A stretch of 64,000 nucleotides of DNA from Rhizobium sp. (GTDB lineage: Bacteria > Pseudomonadota > Alphaproteobacteria > Rhizobiales > Rhizobiaceae). The notes under the pieces are model-generated. The model did no database searches, was not told the DNA's origin, and saw nothing but the letters and a program-made list of their open reading frames with translations. Shown here in pieces: positions 16,909 through 25,027 of the stretch (position 1 is its first letter; the number at the start of each line of letters is the position of its first letter). The stretch is taken from assembly GCA_027533385.1 (NCBI GenBank), contig JAPZUE010000051.1, forward strand, positions 85,878 through 149,877, read 5' to 3'. A program made the translations under genes and the position numbers.

Positions 16909-17013
16909 TGCATAATTCCTTAAATCGGAATCGATTTAAGGTGAAAATTATGCAGCAGATATAAAGCGCTACAGCGAACCTTTGTGCGCCATGTTTGGCG
17001 CACGGCGCTGTAG
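16909..17013. repeat. Rhizobial intergenic palindromic repeat, two hairpins
   Basis: Between convergent genes lies a compound element. The first palindrome has outer arms GCATAATT/AATTATGC (16910-16917, 16946-16953) and inner arms CCTTAAATCG/CGATTTAAGG (16918-16927, 16932-16941). The second has outer arms CTACAGCG/CGCTGTAG (16969-16976, 17006-17013) and inner arms GTGCGCC/GGCGCAC (16984-16990, 16997-17003). I recognise this as a dispersed intergenic repeat common in Rhizobiaceae genomes. It may also act as a bidirectional transcription barrier. Confidence 0.7.
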
Positions 17014-17043
17014 AACGTCGACATCCTCACACGTGGCTTATGT

Positions 17044-18261
17044 TCAGGCTGGCTTGTCCAGCCTGAACTGTACGACGTCGATGCGACCAAAGCGGAAGCC
17101 AACTGCGCAATAATGCAGATAAAGCCGCCACATGCGGTAGAAGCGGCGATCGAAGCCGAGCGGCTCGATCTTCTGCCAGTTGGCGGTGAACGCGCTGTCC
17201 CAGGCGATCAGCGTCCGGTCATAGTCGCGACCGAACCGGAAGCGATCTCCAACGGCCAGTCCTGCAGCCTCAGCATCCCGTTCGAAGACGGTCACGGACG
17301 GGAGCATGCCGCCCGGGAAGATGTAGGTCTGGATGAAATCGGCACTGCGGCGATAGTAGTCGAAGCGGCTTTCATCAATGGTGATCGTCTGGATCAGCGC
17401 CTGGCCGCCCGAGACGAGGCGTTCCTGTACGGTCTTGAAATAGACCGGCCAGTTTTCTTCGCCAACGGCCTCGAACATCTCGATCGATACAATCTTGTCG
17501 TATTGCCCGCGGCAGTCGCGATAGTCTTCAAGGCGGATGTCAACGCGGTCGGCGAAACCCGCCTTTTCCAAGCGCTCACGGGCAAACTTCGCCTGCTCGG
17601 TGGACAGGGTCAGGCAGGTGACCCGACAGCCGGTCTTGCGGATCGCGTGTTCGGCAAAGCCGCCCCAGCCACAGCCGATTTCCAGCACATGATCATCCGG
17701 ACCGATCTTCAACTCCTCGACGATGCGGGCGTATTTGGCTTCCTGTGCATCGGCGAGCGTCATACCCGGCTGGCTGTAGAGCGCCGACGAATAGGTCATG
17801 GTCAGGTCGAGCCAGAGACCGTAAAAGGCGTTTCCGAGATCGTAGTGATAGGCGATGTTACGCCGGCTACCCTTCTTCGAATTGCGGCGCAGCTTGTGGC
17901 GCAGTCGGGCGAGCGCCATGAAGATCGACGAAGAGGCGAGCACGCGGCCGAGCTGCGGCTCGTTGGCGAGAGCCAGTTCGAGCACCGCGCCGATATCGGG
18001 TGAATCCAGATCCCCATCCATGAAGGACTGGGCAAATCCCAGGGTCCCGCTCGTCAGTATCCGCAGGACCGGGCTCGTATTGCGGACGCAGAGCACGGCA
18101 TTGGGGCCGGGCGTCGCGCCGATGGCGACATGTTCGCCATAACCTTCGAACTGCAGGGTCAGCCGGCCGACGGCAATGCGGTCGGCCCAGCGACACATCA
18201 TCCGCTGCCAGAATGTGAGAGAGCTAACGACAGGGTGCATTTCCTGTTCAGCGTGACTCAT
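17044..18261 (-). CDS. Cyclopropane-fatty-acid synthase-family methyltransferase
   Basis: The 405-residue SAM-dependent methyltransferase has motif I VLEIGCGWGGFAEHA, IVSIEMFEAVGEENWPVYF and ITIDESRFDYYRRSADFIQTYIFPGGMLPS, all typical of CFA synthases acting on unsaturated phospholipid acyl chains. It is the last gene of a three-gene operon (FAD oxidoreductase, DUF1365, this gene); its ATG overlaps the upstream stop as ATGA (18258-18261). In Rhodobacter, RpoE-controlled relatives take part in protective furan or modified fatty acid formation, so that role is more likely than routine stationary-phase CFA synthesis. That last step is inference from context. Confidence 0.9.
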   Translation of the reverse strand: MSHAEQEMHPVVSSLTFWQRMMCRWADRIAVGRLTLQFEGYGEHVAIGATPGPNAVLCVRNTSPVLRILTSGTLGFAQSFMDGDLDSPDIGAVLELALANEPQLGRVLASSSIFMALARLRHKLRRNSKKGSRRNIAYHYDLGNAFYGLWLDLTMTYSSALYSQPGMTLADAQEAKYARIVEELKIGPDDHVLEIGCGWGGFAEHAIRKTGCRVTCLTLSTEQAKFARERLEKAGFADRVDIRLEDYRDCRGQYDKIVSIEMFEAVGEENWPVYFKTVQERLVSGGQALIQTITIDESRFDYYRRSADFIQTYIFPGGMLPSVTVFERDAEAAGLAVGDRFRFGRDYDRTLIAWDSAFTANWQKIEPLGFDRRFYRMWRLYLHYCAVGFRFGRIDVVQFRLDKPA

Positions 18262-19052
18262 GACTTGTTCATCCCATTCTGCACAACGATCGTGGAGGCT
18301 ATTCTGGCTGCGGCTGGCTTGTGTCGATAGATCGGAACTCCCTTCCACCAGAGCTTCAGCGCCTCCCAGTGAATGCCCCCCATCACCTTGAGGGTCATCA
18401 AAGGATACTTCAGCACCATGTGCAACAAGCCTTTGTCTGACAAAGGACGGCGCCTGCCGGAAAAAGTTGCAAACAAAAGCGGGCCTTCCGGATCATTTTC
18501 GCCAATGTTGATGGCCACGTCGTCCGAAGGCGGGCTGATGCGGAAATTGTATTCGCAGTTCATCGGCATGAAGGGGGAAACATACATTTCCTTGGCGCAA
18601 CGGTGCCGCAGGATCGCACCACCATCGGCCTTCACGGGGATCACATAGGTGTGGCGCTCGTTGAAGGTGTTGCAGACCTCGTAAAGCACGGCTTCGAGGG
18701 CGCCATCTGCGCGGTAGCAGAAATAAACGGTCAGCGGGTTGAAGACGTAGCCTAGGATCCGCGGATAGCAGAGCATGCGGATCTTCCAATCCGTGGCTTT
18801 CAGACCCGCCGCCGAAAGTCGCTCTTCCACCCAGTTGCGGAGCTCGCCGGGCCGGCCATTGCCGTGGTCGACGTCATGCACGGAATAGAGGGCTGCCCGG
18901 TTATAACCAAACAGCCGCATGCGTCCGTTCAGCTCCTCAATTTCGTCGAGATCGACGAGCAGCGAGAAGACGCTGTAGCGCAGGCTGTGCTTCTTCGGCC
19001 GGCTGCGGACATGCAGCACATGCCCGGCATAGATTGCGGAATTCAGGGTCAT
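18258..19052 (-). CDS. DUF1365 protein
   Basis: The 264-residue protein opens with SAIYAGHVLHVRSRPKKHSLRYSVF and contains LCYPRILGYVFNPLTVYFCY and VCNTFNERHTYVIPV, hallmarks of DUF1365 (COG3496). Its biochemical activity is not firmly known, but members co-occur with FAD-dependent oxidoreductases and CFA-type methyltransferases in ECF-sigma-controlled stress operons and are implicated in fatty acid modification. It is translationally coupled on both sides: ATGA with the upstream FAD gene (19049-19052) and with the downstream methyltransferase. Confidence 0.9.
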   Translation of the reverse strand: MTLNSAIYAGHVLHVRSRPKKHSLRYSVFSLLVDLDEIEELNGRMRLFGYNRAALYSVHDVDHGNGRPGELRNWVEERLSAAGLKATDWKIRMLCYPRILGYVFNPLTVYFCYRADGALEAVLYEVCNTFNERHTYVIPVKADGGAILRHRCAKEMYVSPFMPMNCEYNFRISPPSDDVAINIGENDPEGPLLFATFSGRRRPLSDKGLLHMVLKYPLMTLKVMGGIHWEALKLWWKGVPIYRHKPAAARIASTIVVQNGMNKS

Positions 19053-20407
19053 TCCGCAGCCTCGAGCTGGCGGCTGATGACGATGCGGCCAGACTCGTTG
19101 GGAACCGACCAGGGACGACGGACACCACCGAGAGCCTCCGCCACGGCCAAGCCGGCCTGCAGCCCATCCTCGTGGAAGCCACTGCCGAAATAGGCGCCGC
19201 AGAACCATGTCTTGCGACGTCCCTGCAGCCCCCAGATCCGGCGCTGCGCGCGAATGGCCGCAACGTCGAACAGCGGATGTTCATAGTTGAAGGTCTTGAT
19301 GATCTTCGACGGATCGATCGGGCGGCATGGATTCAAGGTGACGAAGAGCGGGGTTGCCGGATCGAGCGACTGAAGCTTGTTCATCCAGTAGGTCACGCAA
19401 AGGGTTTCGCTGGCATCGGCCTGTGTTTCGGCCACGTAGTTCCAGCTCGACCACACGGCCTTGCGCTTCGGCATCAGCCGCTCGTCCGAATGCAACACGG
19501 CCAGGTTCGGCGTGTACTGGAAGGATTCCAGGATCTCACGCTCTTCGCTGTCTGCATCTTCGAGAAGGTCGATGCTCTGGTTGGCGTGGGTGGCAAGCAC
19601 AATCTCGTCAAAAGTTTCGACATGTCCATGCACATCGGTCACCTCAACGCCGGAGATCCCGCGCCGAACACCGGTCACTGCGGTTCCGAGGCGAACTTCG
19701 CCGCTGAAATCGGCGAGAATGCGGGCAACATATTCACGGCTGCCGCCCTTCACGGTCCTCCAGCGCGGGCGATCCTTGAGCACCAGCAAGCCATGGTTGG
19801 CGAAGAAGCGAATGAAGGCATGCAGCGGATAGAGCCGCATTTCGGACGCCGTCGTCGACCAGATGGCCGCGCCCATCGGCAAAAGATGATCCTCCACAAA
19901 GGAGGGCGCATAGTTGGCGGAGGCGAGATAATCGCCGAGCGAAACACCTTCGAGTTCCGGTCGTTCGAGAAGACCGGGAGCTTCCTTGTAGAAGCGAAGA
20001 ATGTCCTTCACCATGCGCCAGAAGCGTGGGCGGAAGATGTTCGACTTCTGGCCCATCAGGCCGGACAGGCCGGAGCCGGAATATTCAAAGGCTCCATCGC
20101 CGAGCGAAGCGGCAAAGGACATGTTCGACGGCAGTGTCGGGACGTTGAGCTGCTCGAACAGTTTCACCAGATTGGGATAGTTCCGGTCATTGTAGACGAT
20201 GAAACCGGTATCGACGGGAATATCCTTGCTGGCCCCGGGCGCAAGCACCGTGTTGGAATGGCCACCTGGACGGTTTTCCGTTTCGTAAAGGACGACATCG
20301 ACACTTTTCGAGAGCAGCCACGCACAAGAAAGACCCGAAATTCCCGAACCGACGACCGCGATCCTGCGTTTACCGCCGATTGCGGCCTTCGTAATACCAG
20401 TGTCCAT
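19049..20407 (-). CDS. FAD-dependent oxidoreductase (amine oxidase fold)
   Basis: The 452-residue flavoprotein begins with a Rossmann dinucleotide motif, RIAVVGSGISGLSCAWLL, then YETENRPGGHSNTV and VDTGFIVYNDRNYPNL, and ends with a FAD-closing segment FCGAYFGSGFHEDGLQAGLAVAEAL. It belongs to the COG2907-type group that accompanies DUF1365 and CFA methyltransferases and is thought to oxidise or desaturate modified acyl chains. The ATG at 20407 has an AAAGGGCGG just upstream; a TTG at 20437 is the alternative. It is the first gene of the operon, divergent from rpoE, with a candidate RpoE-type promoter 43-72 bases upstream. Confidence 0.88.
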   Translation of the reverse strand: MDTGITKAAIGGKRRIAVVGSGISGLSCAWLLSKSVDVVLYETENRPGGHSNTVLAPGASKDIPVDTGFIVYNDRNYPNLVKLFEQLNVPTLPSNMSFAASLGDGAFEYSGSGLSGLMGQKSNIFRPRFWRMVKDILRFYKEAPGLLERPELEGVSLGDYLASANYAPSFVEDHLLPMGAAIWSTTASEMRLYPLHAFIRFFANHGLLVLKDRPRWRTVKGGSREYVARILADFSGEVRLGTAVTGVRRGISGVEVTDVHGHVETFDEIVLATHANQSIDLLEDADSEEREILESFQYTPNLAVLHSDERLMPKRKAVWSSWNYVAETQADASETLCVTYWMNKLQSLDPATPLFVTLNPCRPIDPSKIIKTFNYEHPLFDVAAIRAQRRIWGLQGRRKTWFCGAYFGSGFHEDGLQAGLAVAEALGGVRRPWSVPNESGRIVISRQLEAAE

Positions 20408-20449
20408 TATCCGCCCTTTATCAAGTGTTCCATCCAATGGAATTGTCTT

Positions 20450-20479
20450 GGATTACGCAAGGCAATTCTCAATGGATCG
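20450..20479 (-). promoter_or_regulatory. Candidate RpoE (ECF) promoter for the FAD-DUF1365-CFA operon
   Basis: On the minus strand, CGATCC (20479-20474) and TAATCC (20455-20450) are separated by 18 bases. The alphaproteobacterial RpoE-type consensus is about TGATCC...TAAG. The position fits transcription of the three-gene operon. Confidence 0.45.
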
Positions 20480-20505
20480 ATGCTCGCGAATAAATTCACA
20501 TTTGG

Positions 20506-20534
20506 TGATCCGGTCGAAGGGCAACGCCGTAGAC
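20506..20534 (+). promoter_or_regulatory. Candidate autoregulatory RpoE promoter of rpoE-chrR
   Basis: A perfect TGATCC -35 element (20506-20511) is followed after 18 bases by TAGAC (20530-20534), upstream of rpoE. It matches the consensus recognised by RpoE of the ChrR-controlled group and would give positive autoregulation. Confidence 0.55.
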
Positions 20535-20648
20535 CACTCCATGATGAACGCGATACACATCTCGGCAGATGCGTGCCACAATGACCCCGGGCGGACTGCA
20601 CGGCAACAGGTCGTTGCGCCGCTCAAACGAGGGAAAAAAAGCGTTTCG

Positions 20649-21218
20649 ATGACCGAGTCGGTGGAAGAACTGGACCAGCGTAATTTCTCGCAGCTTCTGG
20701 CCGCCGTTGGCCGCGACAGAGACATCGAGGCCTTCGAGACGCTCTTTAAGTATTATGGTCCGAAAGTGCGTGCCTACATGGCAAAGCTTGCCCGAGATGG
20801 ACAGGCGGCCGAGGAATTGATGCAGGAGACCATGCTGGCGGTCTGGAACAAGGCGGAGCAGTTCGACCCGACGCGAGGGAATGTCTCCAGCTGGATCTTC
20901 ACCATCGCCCGCAATCAGCGCATCGATGCGTTCCGACGCGAAAGACGACCGACCTTTGATCCGTCCGATCCGGCCTTCGTGCCCGACGACGTTCCGCCGG
21001 CCGATGTCGAATTCGAAGGCAAGCAAGAGGCAGATCGCCTCCGGCGTGCCATGGAAACCCTACCACCCGAACAGCTCGAACTCCTCAAAATGTCGTTTTA
21101 CAGAGAAGCATCCCACAGCACGATCGCAGCCGAACTCGGGCTGCCTATGGGAACCGTGAAATCGCGCATTCGCCTCGCCTTTGCGAAGCTGCGCGCAGCA
21201 TTGGAGGAGCGCGCATGA
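20649..21218 (+). CDS. rpoE: ECF sigma factor RpoE (ChrR-controlled type)
   Basis: The 189-residue protein has sigma region 2 (FETLFKYYGPKVRAYMAKLAR, EELMQETMLAVWNKAEQFDPT, GNVSSWIFTIARNQRIDAFRRERRP) and sigma region 4 (LPPEQLELLKMSFYREASHSTIAAELGLPMGTVKSRIRLAFAKLR). It directs RNA polymerase to singlet-oxygen/photo-oxidative stress promoters in related bacteria. The ATG at 20649 gives MTESVEELDQRNF; the frame is open upstream but carries no sigma sequence. The stop overlaps the chrR start as ATGA, the usual coupling of sigma and anti-sigma genes. Confidence 0.93.
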   Translation: MTESVEELDQRNFSQLLAAVGRDRDIEAFETLFKYYGPKVRAYMAKLARDGQAAEELMQETMLAVWNKAEQFDPTRGNVSSWIFTIARNQRIDAFRRERRPTFDPSDPAFVPDDVPPADVEFEGKQEADRLRRAMETLPPEQLELLKMSFYREASHSTIAAELGLPMGTVKSRIRLAFAKLRAALEERA

Positions 21219-21895
21219 GCCTCCACGTTCAACACCATATCAGCGACGAACTGCTGCTCGATTACGCCAGCGGCAATCTGGCCGAAGGCTGGAGCATTGC
21301 GGTTGCCACACATCTGGCGCTCTGCCCTTCCTGCCGGGATCGTTTGTCCTTCATGGAACACACCGGCGGGCAGTTGCTCGAGGCAACAGAGGTCAAGGAA
21401 AACGAACCTGCCTCTGCGGATGACAGCTGGGCCATGATGAAGGCGAAGCTGAAGGTTCAGGGACCGTCCCGCGCGGTCGCGGCCACACCTGTGGCGACGC
21501 CGGTGGACATTCCGGTCCTGCCCGAGCCGCTGCGCTCCTATCTCGGCAGTGACGTCGAGGGCCTGAAGTGGAAGGCGCTCGGGCGCGGCGCCTATCATAT
21601 TCCGATCAAGACAGGCGACAGCGAAAGCCAGGTGCGTCTTCTCAAGATTCCGGCGGGCAAGCCCGTGCCCGAGCACTCGCATGGCGGCCGCGAGCTGACA
21701 CTTGTGCTGAAGGGCGCCTTCACCGATGGGTCGACCGTGTTCAAGCGTGGCGACATCGAGGAAGCGGACGAGACGCTGACGCACCAGCCGGTGGCAACGC
21801 CGGACGAGGATTGCATCTGTCTGGCGGTTACCGATGCGCCACTGAAGTTCAAGAGCCTGCTGGTCCGCCTGGTCCAGCCGGTTCTCGGGATCTGA
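21215..21895 (+). CDS. chrR: ChrR-type zinc anti-sigma factor with cupin domain
   Basis: The 226-residue protein has the N-terminal zinc anti-sigma motif, H33-x3-C37-x2-C40 in THLALCPSC with further His near the start, that binds and holds RpoE. Its C-terminal half is a cupin (GAYHIPIK, VPEHSHGGRELTLVLKGAF) like that of Rhodobacter ChrR, which is needed to sense singlet oxygen. Coupling to rpoE by a 4-base overlap supports the pair. Under singlet oxygen or organic peroxide stress ChrR would release RpoE, which then drives rpoE-chrR and the divergent lipid-modification operon. Confidence 0.92.
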   Translation: MSLHVQHHISDELLLDYASGNLAEGWSIAVATHLALCPSCRDRLSFMEHTGGQLLEATEVKENEPASADDSWAMMKAKLKVQGPSRAVAATPVATPVDIPVLPEPLRSYLGSDVEGLKWKALGRGAYHIPIKTGDSESQVRLLKIPAGKPVPEHSHGGRELTLVLKGAFTDGSTVFKRGDIEEADETLTHQPVATPDEDCICLAVTDAPLKFKSLLVRLVQPVLGI

Positions 21896-21934
21896 TTGGA
21901 GGCCGGGCGCCCGCCCGGCCCAGGAGGAAGACCT

Positions 21935-22339
21935 ATGCCTTACGTCATCGCCTATTTCTCGACGGCCCTGGTCTTCTTTGCGATCGATTATCTCTGGCTG
22001 ACCCGGATCGCGATCGGCTTCTACCGCGAGCATATCGGTGCGCTTCTCCTGGAGACGCCGAACTTCGCGGCAGCGGGGATCTTCTATCTGTTCTATGTGG
22101 CCGGCCTTGTCTATTTCGCAGTGATGCCGGCTGTATCTGCCGGGACCGTCGTGACCGCACTGGTCAATGGCGCGCTGATCGGCCTGCTTGCCTACGGCAC
22201 CTATGACATGACCAATCTCGCCACGCTCAAGGGCTGGTCGCTGCAGGTGAGCCTTGTCGATATGGCCTGGGGCGCTTTCCTTTCCGCAACCGCCTCGGCG
22301 GCTGGCTATTTCGCCGTTTCACGCTTTGCCACGACCTGA
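21935..22339 (+). CDS. DUF2177 membrane protein
   Basis: The 134-residue protein has four membrane segments, starting MPYVIAYFSTALVFFAIDYLWL and containing GFYREHIGALL and YGTYDMTNLATLKGWSLQVSLVDMAWG, signature stretches of DUF2177. Its function is unknown, but it regularly sits in RpoE/ChrR singlet-oxygen clusters. It follows chrR by 39 bases with a GGAGGAAG ribosome binding site and is probably cotranscribed. A GC-rich inverted repeat (GGCCGGGCG...CGCCCGGCC type, near 21901-21920) lies in the gap. Confidence 0.88.
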   Translation: MPYVIAYFSTALVFFAIDYLWLTRIAIGFYREHIGALLLETPNFAAAGIFYLFYVAGLVYFAVMPAVSAGTVVTALVNGALIGLLAYGTYDMTNLATLKGWSLQVSLVDMAWGAFLSATASAAGYFAVSRFATT

Positions 22340-22378
22340 CCGCTGGCAGGCTCGGCAGCGGCGCCCTATGTTCTGGGC

Positions 22379-23392
22379 ATGATCAAGCCGGACCTTCTTC
22401 TCCATCCGACACCCGGCGGGCTCTATTGTCCGCTGGGTGATTTTTTTGTCGATCCGGTCCGGCCGGTCGATCGGGCGCTGATTACGCACGGCCATTCCGA
22501 CCATGCCCGCTCGGGACACGCCCATGTCCTGGCGACACGGCAGACGCTGGATATCATGGCAATCCGCTACGGCGCGGATTTCTGCGGGACGTCGCAGAGC
22601 GCTGCCTTTGGCGAGACCCATGTGATCAATGGGGTTTCCATCCGCTTTCATCCCGCTGGTCATGTTCTGGGGTCGGCACAGATCGAGATTGAAGCGCAGG
22701 GGATGCGGATCGTGGTGTCCGGCGACTACAAGCGCGGGGCTGATCCGACCTGCGCGAGTTTCGAACCGGTCCCTTGCGATGTCTTCATCACCGAGGCGAC
22801 CTTCGGACTGCCCGTGTTCCACCATCCCGAGCCACGGCTGGAAATCCAGAAGCTTCTGACGTCCCTGCAGCAGTTTCCCGAACGCAGCCACCTGATCGGT
22901 GCCTATGCGCTGGGCAAGGCGCAGCGGGTGATTTCGCTGATCCGGCGCGGCGGCTATGAGAAGCCGATTTATATCCACGGGTCGATGGCGAAGCTTTGCG
23001 ACTACTACTCCGAGCAAGGGGTGGAGCTTGGGGAGCTGAGGCCTGCGACGACGGAAGACAAGAAGTCGGGTCATCTCAAGGGCGCCGTGGTGATCGGCCC
23101 GCCATCGGCCTTCAACGATCGCTGGGCGCGACGCTTCGAAGATCCGCTCGCCATCTTCGCATCCGGCTGGATGATGGTGCGCCAAAGGGCAAAACAGCGG
23201 GGCGTGGAACTGCCGCTCGTCATCTCCGACCATTGCGACTGGCCGGAGCTACTGGACACGATCCGCGAAGTCGGGCCGCAGGAGGTCTGGGTGACCCATG
23301 GGCGCGAGGAAGCACTGGTGCGCTGGTGCGAGCTTGAGGGCATCAAGGCCCGACCGCTGCATCTCGTCGGTTACGAAGACGAGGGGGATTGA
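22379..23392 (+). CDS. Ligase-associated DNA 3' exonuclease (metallo-beta-lactamase fold)
   Basis: The 337-residue protein has the metallo-beta-lactamase motif THGHSDHA (residues about 37-44), FHPAGHVLGSAQIEIE, VVSGDYKRGADPTC and ISDHCDWPELLDTI, like CPSF/SNM1-type nucleases. This is the 'ligase-associated DNA exonuclease' family, known to pair with an ATP-dependent ligase in a bacterial DNA repair cassette (Exo, Lig, Lhr-type helicase, metallophosphoesterase). The stop lies 1 base before the ligase ATG, so translation is coupled. Only Exo and Lig are present here. Confidence 0.9.
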   Translation: MIKPDLLLHPTPGGLYCPLGDFFVDPVRPVDRALITHGHSDHARSGHAHVLATRQTLDIMAIRYGADFCGTSQSAAFGETHVINGVSIRFHPAGHVLGSAQIEIEAQGMRIVVSGDYKRGADPTCASFEPVPCDVFITEATFGLPVFHHPEPRLEIQKLLTSLQQFPERSHLIGAYALGKAQRVISLIRRGGYEKPIYIHGSMAKLCDYYSEQGVELGELRPATTEDKKSGHLKGAVVIGPPSAFNDRWARRFEDPLAIFASGWMMVRQRAKQRGVELPLVISDHCDWPELLDTIREVGPQEVWVTHGREEALVRWCELEGIKARPLHLVGYEDEGD

Positions 23393-23393
23393 G

Positions 23394-25007
23394 ATGAAGG
23401 CCTTTGCCCGCCTGCTCGACCGTCTGGTCCTCACCCCGAGCCGCAATGGCAAGCTGACGCTCCTGACGGACTATTTTCGCGACACGCCCGATCCCGATCG
23501 AGGCTACGCGCTGGCCGCACTCACCGACGGTCTCGACATCAAGGGTGTGAAGCCCGCACTGCTCAAGGAGCTCGTGCTGGAGCGGATGGACCCGATCCTG
23601 TTCCAGTATTCCTATGACTATGTCGGCGATCTGGCCGAAACCATTTCGCTCGTCTGGGAGCCACAGGCACTGGGGGTTCCGGGCGAGGAGGATCTCGAAA
23701 GCCTGTCAAAGATCGTCGAGCGGCTGCAGCGGCTTGGGCGAAACGAGACGCGTTCGGTCATGCGCGACCTCTTTGACAGGCTCGACACATCCGAGCGGTT
23801 TGCTCTGATCAAGCTCGTGACCGGGGGGCTTCGGATTGGCGTCTCGGCGCGCCTCACCAAGCAGGCGCTGGCGCTCTATGGCGACAAGGACGTCGTTGAC
23901 ATCGAGAGCCTGTGGCATGGATTGAAGCCACCTTACACAGAGCTCTTTGCCTGGCTGGAGGATCGGGTCGAAAAGCCTGTCTTGTCGACGCCGGCGATTT
24001 TCCATTCGGTGATGCTGTCCACGCCGATCGAGGATAGGGACCTCCCCAACCTGAACCCCAAGGATTTCGCCGCCGAATGGAAGTGGGACGGCATCCGCGT
24101 GCAGCTGTCCTGCTCAGGTGGACGCAGCCGGCTCTATTCCCGCTCGGGCGACGATATCTCCGGCGCCTTTCCGGATATCATCGAGGCTGCCCGGTTCGAT
24201 GGCGTGATCGATGGCGAACTGCTTGTGGGTGGTACATCACGAACGAATGCACCGACGCGCACCTTTTCCGACCTGCAGCAGCGGCTCAATCGCAAGACCG
24301 TGACGGCCAAGATGATCGAGGACTATCCAGTCTTCATTCGGGCCTATGACATCCTCTTCGATGGCGATGCCGATGTCAGGCCTGAAAGCTTCCTTGCCAG
24401 GCGCGAGCGGCTGAGCGCCCTGGTCGAGCGGCAGGAGCCACGGCGCTTCGATCTCTCGCCCCTCGTCTCCTTCTCGACCTGGGAAGAACTGGAGCAGTTG
24501 CGGGCGGCACCGCCCGATCCGGTGATCGAAGGGGTGATGCTGAAGCGGCTGGATAGCAGCTATCAGGCGGGGCGCGCCAAGGGGCCGTGGTTCAAGTGGA
24601 AGCGCGATCCGATGAATGCCGATGCCGTGCTGATGTATGCGCAGCGCGGGCACGGCAAACGGTCCAGCTATTATTCCGACTTTACCTTCGGGGTCTGGAC
24701 GGCAATCCCCGGCGAAGGGGATGTTCTGGTGCCCGTCGGCAAGGCCTATTTCGGCTTCACCGACGAGGAACTCGAGGTGCTCGACCGCTTCGTGCGCAAC
24801 AACACGGTGGAGCGCTTCGGCCCGGTTCGCAGCTTGAGGGCAGAGCCTGAGCACGGCTTTGTCGTCGAGGTGGCCTTTGAGGGGCTGGCGCGATCGACGC
24901 GGCACAAATCTGGGATTGCGATGCGGTTTCCCCGCATCGCACGGCTCAGGCAGGACAAGCTGCCGAAGGATGCCGATCGCCTGGAGACGCTGGTCGCGAT
25001 GCTCTGA
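23394..25007 (+). CDS. ATP-dependent DNA ligase (exonuclease-associated type)
   Basis: The 537-residue ligase has an N-terminal DNA-binding region (residues 1-190), the adenylation motif AAEWKWDGIRVQL with nucleophile K230, motif III-like YPVFIRAYDILFDGD, EGVMLKRLDSSYQAGRAKGPWFKWKRDP (motifs IV-V) and a C-terminal OB-fold. It matches the family linked to cisplatin-damage or general nick repair and encoded with a ligase-associated exonuclease. It is convergent with glpK. The usual partner genes for an Lhr-type helicase and a metallophosphoesterase do not follow. Confidence 0.93.
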   Translation: MKAFARLLDRLVLTPSRNGKLTLLTDYFRDTPDPDRGYALAALTDGLDIKGVKPALLKELVLERMDPILFQYSYDYVGDLAETISLVWEPQALGVPGEEDLESLSKIVERLQRLGRNETRSVMRDLFDRLDTSERFALIKLVTGGLRIGVSARLTKQALALYGDKDVVDIESLWHGLKPPYTELFAWLEDRVEKPVLSTPAIFHSVMLSTPIEDRDLPNLNPKDFAAEWKWDGIRVQLSCSGGRSRLYSRSGDDISGAFPDIIEAARFDGVIDGELLVGGTSRTNAPTRTFSDLQQRLNRKTVTAKMIEDYPVFIRAYDILFDGDADVRPESFLARRERLSALVERQEPRRFDLSPLVSFSTWEELEQLRAAPPDPVIEGVMLKRLDSSYQAGRAKGPWFKWKRDPMNADAVLMYAQRGHGKRSSYYSDFTFGVWTAIPGEGDVLVPVGKAYFGFTDEELEVLDRFVRNNTVERFGPVRSLRAEPEHGFVVEVAFEGLARSTRHKSGIAMRFPRIARLRQDKLPKDADRLETLVAML

Positions 25008-25027
25008 CGGCTCGCATGTTTCCAGAA

